Of a stretch of DNA of 64,000 nucleotides, positions 46,138-57,754 are shown piece after piece. Origin of the DNA: Cunninghamia lanceolata. Its lineage: Eukaryota; Streptophyta; Pinopsida; Cupressales; Cupressaceae. Below the pieces are notes generated by a model, which ran no database searches, was not told the DNA's origin, and was given only the letters and a program-made list of their open reading frames with translations. The translations under genes and the position numbers were made by a program. Position 1 is the first letter of the stretch. Each line of letters begins with the position of its first letter. Location: assembly GCA_027924645.1 (NCBI GenBank), contig BSBN01000297.1, positions 9,920,001 through 9,984,000 on the forward strand, read 5' to 3'.

Positions 46138-48482
46138 TCTAAAAATAATGATAATTAGAGGTAAAAGAAATAACCCCCTTTCCTATTGCACATACCAAAA
46201 TTAACTCCCTTGGTCAACCTGAGTCAAGCTCTCAATGCAAAAAAAAAAACTCCATGCCTAGTCACTGTGAGGGCTTTCAAAGTGTTTAAATGCTTAATGC
46301 ATTTGACTAAGTCAAAAAAGGAATTTCTTATTGTTTCCATAATTTGCCACCCAGATTGCAATAATTCTTGCTCACTTTGCATTATTTACTCCTTTGACTT
46401 TTTAAAAGGCATCATTATCTTCATGAAGAATAAGATCAAAACATATGATAAAAACATGGCCATCATGCTCTATACTTGACACCTCTGACCCATTGCAATG
46501 ATTCCTGTCTTTTGACATAATGCTTGTAAAAAAACCCTTAGCATTTGTAACCCATCATTCACTTGAAACCTTGTAGGCACCATGCTATGATTACTAGGTT
46601 TTGATGAGTTATATTATTTTGACCCTCATGGTATTTAGATAGCAATGATTTTATTAAAAAGCCTCAGAAAGAAACCCATGGTCGGGTTAGGTAAACTAGT
46701 GAAAAAGAGACTAAACCCTAAAAAACTTATCACTTTACATTCTATCTTTCTTTCGGTTACTACTCTACCTCCACCATATTTAGGATTTCTGATGGTCTAA
46801 AGGTCATTTGAGGGTCGTTCTGAAGCAAAATCAACTATGGATTTCATCCATTCTATTACTTTGTTCCTCATGTAAGTCATTCTTCCTTTTTCTGCTGAGT
46901 TCTTTCAAACACAAAAGGCATAAAAGAACTCTCTATTCACTGTTTCTGTATAGTGTTTTTCTTTCCGTGTTCACTACTCTTATGATGTGAGGAAACAAAA
47001 AGAAGTTTGTTTTGCATTTCATTGTGCCTTTTTGTAACAAAAATGATGAAAAACTATTTGTATTTGTTTCTTTTGCTATCATTATTATTGTCATGCTCGC
47101 ATCTTTTACTTCATTTTTCTTTGGTTTATGAGATTAAAGAAAAGAAGAAATCCTTTGTGTGAAAAATTGTAAGATCCTGTCCTTCCTTTGCCACAGATAC
47201 CACTTTACCTTGTTGTGTCTTCATCATCAAATTAAAGGATAAACCCTCTCCTGTTTGCTATCTCGGTGAAAAAGAAGAAATCTCTTATATTTCTATATAT
47301 TCCTCCCCTTTTGCTTTGGTTCATGCTATAGGAATCTTTGGGGCTTGAATGAATTCAAAATAATTTGAATAACTTTGTAAGAGGTCAACAAGTCCTTAGT
47401 TATTTTTCAGGCAAACATTGTTTGGCTGTCCTTATGTTGTTATTACATACATTTCTGCTGTTGAATTCTTGTCATATTCCTGTATTTGGTAGATTCTCTG
47501 AGTTAGTCTCATGAAATTCAAACAACTCTTTATCTCTGCTATCCTTCAGACCATGTAGATTTTCTTGAAATTGTAATAGATTTCGGAATGAACCAATCCT
47601 ACCTAAAAAATTTGGTGCGGCATGTTCTTATAAGTGTAGTAGTTGAAATATACTGATGAAAGAGCTCTATTTCTCCACATTGTGTAAACATATTGCTCAA
47701 TAGAAGACTACATATTGCTGCTCCTTTCATTCTTATGAGGACTATGAAGACCTAACTCTCTTGCTTTTTTTATACATTGGTAAACATGGTAAAGAAAATC
47801 TTTGCAAGAATAGTGAGCACTCTATTTTCTTGATGCATTATGCATTGTGTCTTACATTGTCATATCTGTGTTTTCTAGTAGTCATTTAGATTGTCACATA
47901 GTTTTTGGAGTCTTCAGTCTTTTAGCTGTTGACAAAAGTCTTTGAATCTTTAAATGCTTCATGTAGGTGAATCGGATGCATGTGTAGACCTCATAATTCC
48001 TTGATAGACCTTTGTTATTGCTTTCCTGAGTAGTACTTGCATTCAGACCTCAAACTACATTAGAGGTTTCAAAAGTTTAGACAAACTCATTAATACCCTT
48101 TTGTTTTGATTAGGGACCTTTCACTGTTCTTTATTCGTTATTTTGCTTCAATCCTATCTTATTAGAGCTCTGTTTTAGATTCCTTGAGCTATAAATTTTG
48201 ATGATATTAATGTAAGTGTCTTGAGCATTTTTCTATACCCCTACTCACTGTCCCAAGATACTTGTATTTTGCATAATGTCATGGTTTTTCCTCTTTTGTT
48301 GTGTCATGATGCCATCCCTTGTGTGATATTTGTTCATTACATCTCTTTTTTTGTCTCCAACCTTATCCTCAATTTCATAAGTTTGAAGCACTCATTATAT
48401 TCTATTTTGGGTTAAAGGTAAAGATTTAAAAAATGCTTGGGTTGAAGCACTCATTATATTTAGGAAATACAAGCTTTTTCAT
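46138..48482 (+). repeat. 2.35-kb direct duplication, left copy
   Basis: Starts TCTAAAAATAATGATAATTAGAGG and ends CAAGCTTTTTCAT. It aligns continuously with 57755-60145. Near the right end (48440-48462) a GTTGAAGCACTCATTATATT copy of an adjacent motif replaces about 45 bp present in the right copy. A conserved open region (46660-46860) has one stop here but none in the right copy. No LTR, TIR or poly(A) marks were found, so it may be a segmental duplication or an unrecognised repeat. Confidence 0.85.
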
Positions 48483-49620
48483 GTTGTAGGGGATATTGAA
48501 GTGTGGATTGATATGGAAATTGGATGATATTGGAATAAGTGGGATAGGATGACATAGGAGTAAATTGATATGTAGATGGACTAGATTGGTATGATGATGG
48601 AGGTGACACATGGGATTGAAATATAATTTCTTGAGGTTTGCTAGAAGGATAAGTATTGTGGTTGTGTTTGTGTTTGTGTTTGTTGGCCTATGAGTTGTTG
48701 AGGAGCTTGTTGAATGGTCATAATTTTTTGTAAAATGGCTTGTTGTTGTTTTTGTGGGATGGTGACTTGTTCCTTTCTATATAATCTCTTCAATTTATCA
48801 AACATTCTTTGGGTGTTATAAGGATCTTTGGGTGCTATATGGATGATTAGGGTAAAATTGATTGGATTGGATGATGGATGGTTCAAATGGGATTGTGTGA
48901 ATAAATGGATTGGATTAGAGTTTATGATGTAGGATAAGATTAAGGTTGAAGACTAGGTTATGATGTGGCTTAGGGTGACAAATGGATGGTGGACAATTAA
49001 GGTTGAATGATAGGATTAGATGAGGATTAATGGATTTGGATAAAGATTATGTAGTACAAATGGATGAAGTTGGATTAAGACAATCATGCAAGATGGTATT
49101 GTATTGTGGTAGTAAATTATGAATAGGATAATGGATGGATGATATGATTAGTCTAGAACTAGGATGATGATGTTGGAAGATTAGGATAGGACTAAATGAT
49201 TAAGGGGTGATTAGTTGGATAAAGAGATGATAGTATGATATATGGATGAATAGGATTAAGACAGTTGGATAGGTGACTAAGATAATGTTGATTAGATTGG
49301 ATGAAGATTAGAAGGACTTGAATTGGATTGGATGATGATTAGGATGATTTGGATATGGTAATTAGGATGCTTAAGGATAATGAGATGGATAATAGGGATG
49401 ATTAGGATAACTAGGGTGGATAATTAGGATGTGAGGGTGTGGATTAGGATGAAGATGGTTTGAATTAGGATGAAAGTGATTACAAGGATAATTAGGATGA
49501 TGTGGACTAGATCTATTGATAGATTGATTTTATAAAATTTGCAAGCAAAATATTTCACATTTACATGTATAGATTTTCAAAACACACACATAAGACACAA
49601 TTACAAGTTTGATTTTCAAA
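48483..49620. repeat. TGGAT/TTAGGAT low-complexity region
   Basis: About 1.1 kb of purine/T-biased degenerate repeats (GGATGATTAGGAT, TTGGATTGGATGA). The minus strand reads His/Pro/Thr-rich peptides (48641-48886: Gln-rich with PQKQQQAILQK), resembling the region 41.4-43.6 kb. Possibly gag-derived. Confidence 0.55.
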
Positions 49621-49764
49621 ATTGATCGTTGGAATTTATGAAGGAACTTGAAGACATATCAACAAGCCTAATATTAATCAATTGGGAGTGGCCAAGGGGT
49701 CTTAAGCTAGGATGCACAAGTTTTCTAAGGATGTTTATTGGATGATACCTCAACATCTTAGGAG

Positions 49765-50774
49765 ATGCTTAAGGATTCTCCTCATCTGTCCAATATCCTA
49801 GACCATAGTACCCTCCTTGTTGGAGATATTGTCGATGTCTCAATGGACCTGGCTAATCCTAAAAATGTTATCCCAATAAAAAAATGTCTTAAATCTAATG
49901 AACAATGTGAACATTATTTTCTTCTACATGAATTTTCACATTTATTTTCTTTGACATATTCAGAGATGCCTGGCATTGATCCACAAGTTGCTACCCATAA
50001 TATTATGCTACATCCTAATGCCAAGTGCATAAAACAAAAGATCCAAAGAATGAATACCAAGGTGGAATTGTTGGTTAAGGGTAAGATTGAGAAGATTCTA
50101 CAAAATACCTTTATTCACCCTATTGACTATTCCCCTTTGATATCAAATATCATCATTGCCGCTAAATTTGACAACCATATTTGAATATGTATTAATTTTC
50201 ATGATCTCAACAAAGCTTTTTTAAAAGAAAACTTTACTCTTCCTAATATCTATATGATCATTGATACCACCGCTGGACATTTATTACTCTCCTTCATGGA
50301 TGGCTTCTCTAGATACAATCAAATATTCATCAATCCTCAAGATTAGTATAAAATAGGTTTTTTCACACCTTGGGGAACCTTTTGTTGGGTGGTCATTTTG
50401 TTTGGTCTTAAGGACATTGGTGTCACATAACAATGTGTTATGACCCTTATATTTGGTGATTTCATTCACAACATTTTGGAGGACTCTGTTGATGACATTC
50501 TGGCCAACTCCATCTTATGTCAGGATAACAGCAAAATCCTCTACCAAATCCTTGAATGTATTCAAAAATTTACATGTGCTTAAATCCTCATAAATGCATC
50601 TTTGATGTTGACAGTGACAAGTTATTAGGATTTATTGTTTTGCTTCATGGTATTGAGGTGGATACAAAGAAGATTGAGTCTACCGTCAACATGCCAACTC
50701 TGAAAAAAATATTTCTCAACTTTGTAGTCCACAAGGAAATATTCAAGCTATTTGTTGGTTTGTCTCACAACTAA
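49765..50774 (+). pseudogene. Ty3/gypsy reverse transcriptase fragment
   Basis: The plus strand reads HEFSHLFSLTYSEMPGIDP, then KQKIQRMNTKVELLVKGKIEKIL, IHPIDYSPLISN, ICINFHDLNKAF, FTLPNIYMIIDTTAGHLLLSFMDGFSRYNQI, FFTPWGTFCW, DSVDDILANS and, after a frameshift near 50550, LNPHKCIFDVDSDKLLGFIV...GIEVD. These are the standard reverse transcriptase blocks of the Athila/Tat side of Ty3/gypsy. The active-site YVDD is SVDD. Stops at 50182-50184 (CGA to TGA likely), about 50344 and about 50429 inactivate it. No RNase H or integrase follows. Confidence 0.88.
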
Positions 50775-51791
50775 CAAATCAGATTCCCCCTTTCACTGTT
50801 GTCATGAAAATTGCACCTAAATGCTAAGTTTGAATGCTTAGCAATCTCATGAAACTTGGAAACACCTTCGAGCCTATGGGTATACTCATAGTGAAGATGA
50901 ATCTCTAGATTATGGGTTGGTTCCCTTTTTTATTCTCCTAGAGACTAATGAATTTTGAAGGAAAAGGGTAAGAAAGATGATTGTTTTGAAAATCAAAACT
51001 AACTCTAGGAGGTGATTGCACCAAAATGATATTAAAAGGACAGATTGATTAACAATTGCTACTTTAAAGATTTCTTCACACAACTCAATGAATGGAAATT
51101 TTATCACATAAGTATTTCAAAGGGAGGCTCAATGATTTGTCTCTTAGCAGGAAAGCTATGTTTCACAACTTGAAAGGTAAGATAACTGTTTGCATAGCCA
51201 AAGACCTATAATGTCAAGTGCCTCTCTATGTTTACAGTAATGAATGAGACAAGATTAAAGGTTTTGATTGTTTAAAATACATTTAAGTTTCATCCAAATC
51301 ATTCATTAAGGCATATACACTGATACGAGAAGGTAAAATGTAGATCTCCTAAGTAATGAAAAGGATAATACTGTAAAATGACAGAAAAAAACCTATAAAA
51401 CCTACTTCTGTCTATAATCTGTTAAAAATGAGTTACAAAATTGTATGGCTTCTCTATAATGTGCAAGAGGAAGCATAAAATCAAGAACTGGGAGAAAAAA
51501 ACTAAGTTTATCCTTCTATAATACAAGAAAGAACCTCCAAGGGACTCTCCTAAGTTAATTGTAGTAAACTCCATTCCAAAATATCTCTCTCATGAGAAAA
51601 ATAGAAAATACCTAAAAAGAAGGGGCTCAATTGCTCCACAACAAGCTAAAATAGCTCCAAACTATCCCTCTCATTCTATTTGACCAAGAAGAACTCCAAA
51701 ATCACCTTCAATTTGACCATAAATCAAGGAAAATCACTCCACAACTCTGAATTTGCATTTTAGTTTAACTCTCTCTCTATTTTTGCATGAT
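50775..51791. other. unassigned DNA
   Basis: No recognisable continuation of the gypsy element and no gene. It ends at the UNK-2 target duplication. Confidence 0.5.
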
Positions 51792-51796
51792 TGAGA

Positions 51797-52868
51797 TGTT
51801 GAAAACAAGGTAGATAACTGAGAGGGGGGTGAATCAGTCATCTCTATTATCTTAACTTTTTCTTTTTTTATAATTTGTGTAGCATCAAAACATATAAGCA
51901 TACATAATCATGAGAATAAAAATAAAGTCAACACACATAACACAAGGATTTTTACATGGAAAACCTTGTTAAGGGAAAAACCATGGGGTGACTAACCCAA
52001 GATTGTATTCTCTATTAAAAGAATAAGAAGTACAAAATGGCACTTGCCAATTAGGGCTCACTACCCAAGCACACTGCTCACAAGAGGCACACTGCCTACA
52101 AGAGAGGCATCTACAAATGCTAAAGTTTAGTTCCGGTTAGGCTCAATATACTGATTTAATGCACTTCATTCTTCCTCTGCTCTAGTGTTGCTACTCTGTC
52201 ACATACTGAACTTGTATTACTGCTTGCACACTTATCTCTTCCTTTGTTCGCACCTTATTTCATCACATCTATACACATACACACTTACATACTAGAATTC
52301 ATCTGGTGTTTATATTTGCACCAAGGATTTCAACAACTTTCTAGTCAGCAACCATAATACTCAAGATATTTACAAGTTACTACTCTGTCAGGTGAATTCA
52401 TGCATGATTTGTGATGCATATCAAATAATAGATATAGAAGTCATCAATCATGTCAGACAACATGGTATGCTCCCTCAAATAGCTTGATCAACATCAATTA
52501 CTCATCTGGATTGAAGTCTGATACTTTGTCAGTTAGTTCTTCCTCAGTCTACCCTACTTGTCTAGAACCCAACACTCAGATGCTCATATCTTTTCCATGT
52601 TTTATCACTAGAGGCTCAATCTCTAGAATATAGTAGTCATTAGACTCCTCCTGACTTGTCTAAGTCTGCAACTTGCTAAGTTACACCATCTAAGAGATCC
52701 AGACCTGATTGTCAGACCTTGCTGCATGCTCTGTTCTTGTACACTGGACCAAAACACTCTTCAATCTGACTTCCAGTATAGGTATACTATGTGCTGCAGA
52801 TGTGTGGGATAGACTTTGTTGCCATCAATGAAAACACTCATGAATCCACACAGTGTCTCTTGCCAACA
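51797..52868 (-). repeat. 3' LTR of UNK-2 (1072 bp)
   Basis: Edges TGTTGAAAACAAGG and CTTGCCAACA. Compared with UNK-1 LTRs, the left edge carries an extra AAACAAGGTA before GATAACTGAGAGG. Confidence 0.93.
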
Positions 52869-53040
52869 ATCTCCCACTTTGGCATAGATGGCAACACTTA
52901 GTGAAAAATGACTAAGTGTCGCAGCAAACTCCCCCTTGGCTAATGTTCTATCTTATGCACTATTTGACCTGAGCTCCCCCTTAGCTGGATTCCACATTTT
53001 TCACTACTCCTCACTCCTCCTTTGACATCAATGGCAAAGG
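52869..53040 (-). other. purine tracts and conserved stem-loop beside UNK-2 3' LTR
   Basis: Same architecture as 12236-12410: stem ACACTTAGT (52894-52902), loop GAAAAATG (52903-52910), stem ACTAAGTGT (52911-52919), identical base for base to UNK-1. Purine tracts near 52870, 52930 and 52974 (minus strand) and wider inverted arms at about 52876-52890 and 53024-53040. Confidence 0.75.
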
Positions 53041-53153
53041 GTGGAATCTGCATACCAAAATTTGCAAAAAATGACCTATACATAGCCGTATAAGTATGTA
53101 TATACTTACATATACTTGAGTATATCCGCAAAAGTGGCCTTCAACTGTACATA

Positions 53154-56100
53154 CTATGTGGCCCAACTTTGCTTCATCCTATACAAAATGGAGATGTAAC
53201 CACTTAATAAAATTGCATATGTTTCTTCTCTTCTTAGATCTGCCAGATCACTGGTCTGTGCTGTGGTCTAGGCATCTATTAAGGCCTCATGCATTGCCTC
53301 TAACTTAGGGATAATTATCCCTCTGAGTTCACTCATCCTGTTTATTATATTCTTCTTTTCTTTGTCCAGCCTCTTTAATTCATTTATAATGACAATAGCC
53401 TGGCATTCTTGATTCATTATGGATATAGTGAGGGGATCAAAATTCTGAGATAAACTTGATAGTTTACCTTCTTGTTCTTTCATCTTCTTTTCAATATCCT
53501 CTGTCACTTTAGACCAAGATAGACAAAATTTGTACATGTCCCCACCATCTTTAAGAGTATTTTAAAGGTTCTTTATCCTAATATCTAGCATCCTCCTATC
53601 ATTATTAATGAGTCCCTGTACTTTAGTGAATCTTTTTCCCAAAAACTATTTACGGACCTTTTCTTGTATTGATTTCTCTAAAGAATCAAAATGAGTGCTA
53701 ACAGAGTTTACAAGGGATTTCAAGTTACCAGATGGAGAGGCTGAAGGATCCTTTTGAAAGGATGGCATGATCTTCTCTATTATATTGGATGTAATCTCTA
53801 ACAAGTCACAGTCTTCCATGTGAGATTTTAGAAGTTTTTCTTTTGCTTTATCTTGGGAAAAAGATGCTATTTTCATTGTCTGGACTAGGCAGAGGGAATC
53901 AAAAATTAGTGGTCCTTGGAATAGTTCTAGTTCATCTATCTCCATCATTTCTTTGTTCAAGAAGTTCTTTACTGCCTCTGTAGTGTCTCTTGCCGGTGAC
54001 TAAGTTTTCTTTTCTTTTGGGATCTCAGAATTGTCATCAAAGATCTCTATTTGTTCTTCTTCTCTTCCCTTTACCTCCTCTTCTTGACTCACTTTCTCCA
54101 CTTTTCTTCCTTGTCCTTTAGTTCCTGAATCTGGAATATCTATAGTAGGATCTAGAGGAGAGATGTTAACTGCTTCATGAACTTCCTCTTCTGGAATAGA
54201 GGAATCCAAGTCCTTAGACTTCTCCTCATCTATCTCTTTTGACCCTTCTACATTTTTGTCAGAAGATTCCTCATTTGATGCATTTAATCCTTCAACATCC
54301 ATGGTAGAAGGTTCTTCATCTATTTCCTCTATAATAGGAAGATTGACTCTTCTAAAGGCATTCCAGAGGATGTCTTCTGTTTCTCTTGCTATTTGATCAG
54401 TTTTCCTAGCATAAGTTTGTTCATTCTTGCTTTGCTCTACAATTCATTCTTATAGTCCTTAAAGATCATGTCCATTTGCTTTGGAGTAATGGAAAGATAG
54501 AGTTGAATTATAATTTGTTCTCAGATCTCTAAGTCTTTTGCCTTGGCATTCTCTTTTTTAAGTTCAAGTACCTTCTCTAGACTTTTGGGAATTAATGAAA
54601 TGATTTCAATGAATGCTTTATTATAAATATTCAGGTACCTGACTATAGCTTCTTCCAAGATCCTTTTGTCAGTATCACTATATTAATCATAGAATTCCAT
54701 TACTGGTTGCAGATTCCCATCCACTATGACTACCTTGATGATATCATCAATGGGAAGAGTGGGCTTTTCAATTAATTCTTCTTTGTTTTTTCTAGCAGAG
54801 AATTCCCCAGATGATGTCTTCTTCTTCACTTTCTTAATTTCCTCATCAGACTCTATTTCTTCATCATGCTTGTGACTTGTGTAAGACCTTTTTTCTTTTG
54901 TTTTCATTCTCTTTTCTCCCTTTCCAGATGTCATGACTTTCGATTTGGTTGCTTTTGAGCTCTTGGGAGTGGAAGGTGCAGAGCTCTTAGAGGATCTAGT
55001 CTGGGAGAAGGCTTGTACCAGAACACTTCCTTTTTCTACTTCTTGTTTCTCTTTCTTGGCTCTTTCTATTTTCTCTTTGTTTGCATCAACTGCCTCTTTT
55101 GATATGCCATATCTTTTGGCAGTTTCCTCTACTTCCCTTCTAACTTTCCTTTTTATCTTTGGTTGTCTTAGCTCAACATGAATTTTTACACCTAGTTCTT
55201 GAAAGGTTCCAAACTGTTCTGCCTCAAGGTCCTTCGGTTGGGTCAACAAGTATTGAATATGTAGCTCCAATATTTTCTCATCAACCTCATATCCCATTGG
55301 CATTATCCAAACTATTCTAGGTTCAACTACCTCCATTAGGCATTGATCAGTATCTACCATAAAACACATTGCATCCTTGTATTTCTCTACTATGGATTGA
55401 GGTATCCCTTCTCTGGCTTGCATCATGCTTTGGAAGTTCTTAAAGTAACCCCAGAGTGTTGTGCTTTGAGCTTTTGTATCACCAAGTCCATACATATAGT
55501 CTCTAATCTTTATTGCAACCGGTTTGTCATTTTGTCAAACCCAACCACTTGATCCAAGCAGCTCATTCATGTAGTAGAAGAATAGACACAATATTAAACA
55601 ACCATACTTGAAGGAGTTCTTCTTATCCTTCTTGATCTTCTATAAGTTTTCTAATAGTTGGTTTAAAAGAAGATCATATAGGTCATAGTCTGCATTTTTC
55701 CTCAACATATGATATGCTATATATATTGCAGTCCCAGACACAGAATTCTCCCTGCTAGAATAATAGATCTTATACCCAATTATCATTGAGGCAAATTTGA
55801 CATCCGGATCTGTGAAGTCGTCTATGGTTATTTCTCTCTTGTCAAACTTAGATTTGGTAGCTTTAGTGATTGTCTGGTTCATGACAGATTTGAGTGCGGG
55901 TAACCCACCAGATGATTGCTGTCTAGTTACTGTCCTAATGGCATATTTTTTTTTATCTTGAAGGGCTTCATTAACCACATGAAATTTTCATGTATTCTAC
56001 TAAGGACATACCAGACCCAATCATCTTCTGCAAAATAGGGAAAGTGGATGCAATGTCTGAAGTGCTTATCCCAGAGGGCCTTGTATTGCGGTTTGAGTTC

Positions 56101-56325
56101 AAACCTTTCATCTATTAATTGTTTATGATAGATGTCCATCAACTTAGATTCGACAAATTCCACAATATTGGCGTGGATGTAGACCCTAACATCTTCTACG
56201 TGCAATACCCCATGCAGAATGCTAGAAAACGCACCTAAAGGTTCAATTTCTAGGGATTTGTAGGTGTGTTTCTTGAATTTTGGGCATGGCCTATCAGTGA
56301 TCTTAACAACCATTGGAGTAGCCAT
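53154..56325 (-). pseudogene. UNK-2 long ORF, unrecognised protein of about 1,057 codons
   Basis: Starts MATPMVVKITDRPCP at 56325 and ends near RMKQSWAT (53154). Frameshifts lie in an A-run at about 55945 and between 54683 and 54302. Stops include one at about 55637-55639 (probably CAG to TAG) and one near 55535. The N-terminal region repeats the UNK-1 landmarks (YVLSRIHENF; FASMIIGYKIYYSSRENSV; FKYGCLILCLFFYYMNEL; ALW/LWGYFKNFQSMMQAREGIP; CFMVDTDQCLMEVVEPRIVWIMPMGYEVDEK). The middle is Lys/Ser-rich (SSKSSAPSTPKSSKATKSK), and the C-terminal third is acidic then coiled coil. The longest open piece is 270 codons (54683-55495). Retention of the same frame in two diverged elements implies past selection. 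Function unknown. Confidence 0.88.
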
Positions 56326-56432
56326 CTTTGCAAAAGATTCAGAGAGAGATATTCAGAATGGAAGTACCTTTTTATGCTTTAGGGTTCGAGATAAGAGCCG
56401 AAACAAATCATAGGTTGAAGTGGAAGAACTTA

Positions 56433-56444
56433 GCTCTGATACCA
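56433..56444 (-). other. primer binding site of UNK-2 (tRNA-iMet)
   Basis: Minus strand TGGTATCAGAGC, exact, two bases from the LTR edge at 56447. Confidence 0.93.
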
Positions 56445-56446
56445 AT

Positions 56447-57555
56447 TGTTGGAAACAAGGCAGATAACTGAGATGGGGGGGTGAATCAGTTATCTCTATT
56501 ATCTTAACTTTTTCTTCTTTTATAATTTGTGCAGCATCAAAACATATAAACATACATAATCATGAGAGCAAAAATAAAGTCAACACACATAACACAAGGA
56601 TTTTCACATGGAAAACCTTGTTAAGGGAAAATTCATGGGGTGACTAACCTAAGATTGTATTCTCTATTAAAAGAATAGAAGTACAAAATGACACTTGCCA
56701 AAATGACACTGCTCACAAGACGCACACTGCCTACAAGAGACTCACTATCTACAGAGTTTACAGAAGGTAACCAGGTGTTTGAACTAATGAGAGGCATCTA
56801 CAAATGCTGAAGTTTAGTTTTAGTTAGGCTCAATATACTGATCTAATGCACTTCATTCTTCGTTTGCTCTAGTGTTGCAGCTCTATCACTTACTAGACTT
56901 GTATTTCTGCTTCCACACTTATCTCTGCCTTTCCTCACATCTTATTTCATCACATATATACACATATACACTTACATACTGGAATTCATCTAGTATTTAT
57001 ATCCATACTAAGGATTTCAACTACTTTCTAGTCAGCAACCAGAATACTCAAGATACTTACAAGTTACTACTCTCGCAGCTGAATTCAGGCATGATTTGTG
57101 ATGTGTATCAAATCATAGATATAGAAGTCATCAATCATGTCAGCCAACATGGTATGATCCCTCAAATAGCTTGATCAACGTAAATTACTCATCCAAATTG
57201 AAGTCTAATACTCTACCAGTTAGTTCTTCCCCAGTCTACTCTGCCTATCTAGAACCAAACACTCAGATGCTCATATATTTTCCATGTTTTGCCACTGGAG
57301 GCTCAATCTCTAGAATACAGTAGTCATGATACTCCTCTTGACTTGTCCAAGTCCACAACTTGTTGAGTTACACCATCTAAGAGATCTAGACTTGATTGTC
57401 AGACCTTGTTGCATGCTTTGTTCTTGTTCACTGGACCAAAGCACTCTTCAATCTAACTTCTGGTATAGGCATACTATGTGTTGTGGATGTGTGGGATAGA
57501 CTTTGTTGCCATCAATGACAATAGTCATGAAGCCACATAGTGTATCTTGTAAACA
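56447..57555 (-). repeat. 5' LTR of UNK-2 (1109 bp)
   Basis: Edges TGTTGGAAACAAGG and CTTGTAAACA, followed by TGAGA. Aligns with 51797-52868. Confidence 0.93.
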
Positions 57556-57560
57556 TGAGA

Positions 57561-57754
57561 GGCAAAATTAACTAAAATAACAATTATTAAATCTAATCAA
57601 TATGATTGACTTAATAATTTTTATGTGATGCATGACTTTCCCTTATGTTTATTACATAACAAATATTAAATTAATTTATAGTTCATTGCATTTAAAAATT
57701 GGTATTTACCAATTTTTGTCTAATGATGATGTAAACATATGGATTTGAGTTAAA
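57561..57754. other. flank of UNK-2
   Basis: AT-rich; contiguous with 51791 before the insertion. Nothing recognisable. Confidence 0.5.

Larger units (their letters stand above)
51797..57555 (-). mobile_element. UNK-2: complete non-autonomous LTR element with unknown long ORF
   Basis: 5759 bp, TSD TGAGA (51792-51796 and 57556-57560), LTRs 51797-52868 and 56447-57555, and an exact iMet primer site. Only a 110-bp leader separates the primer site from the ORF start, so unlike UNK-1 there is no gag or zinc-knuckle block. The ORF is homologous end to end with that of UNK-1. No enzyme domains are recognised. Confidence 0.95.
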
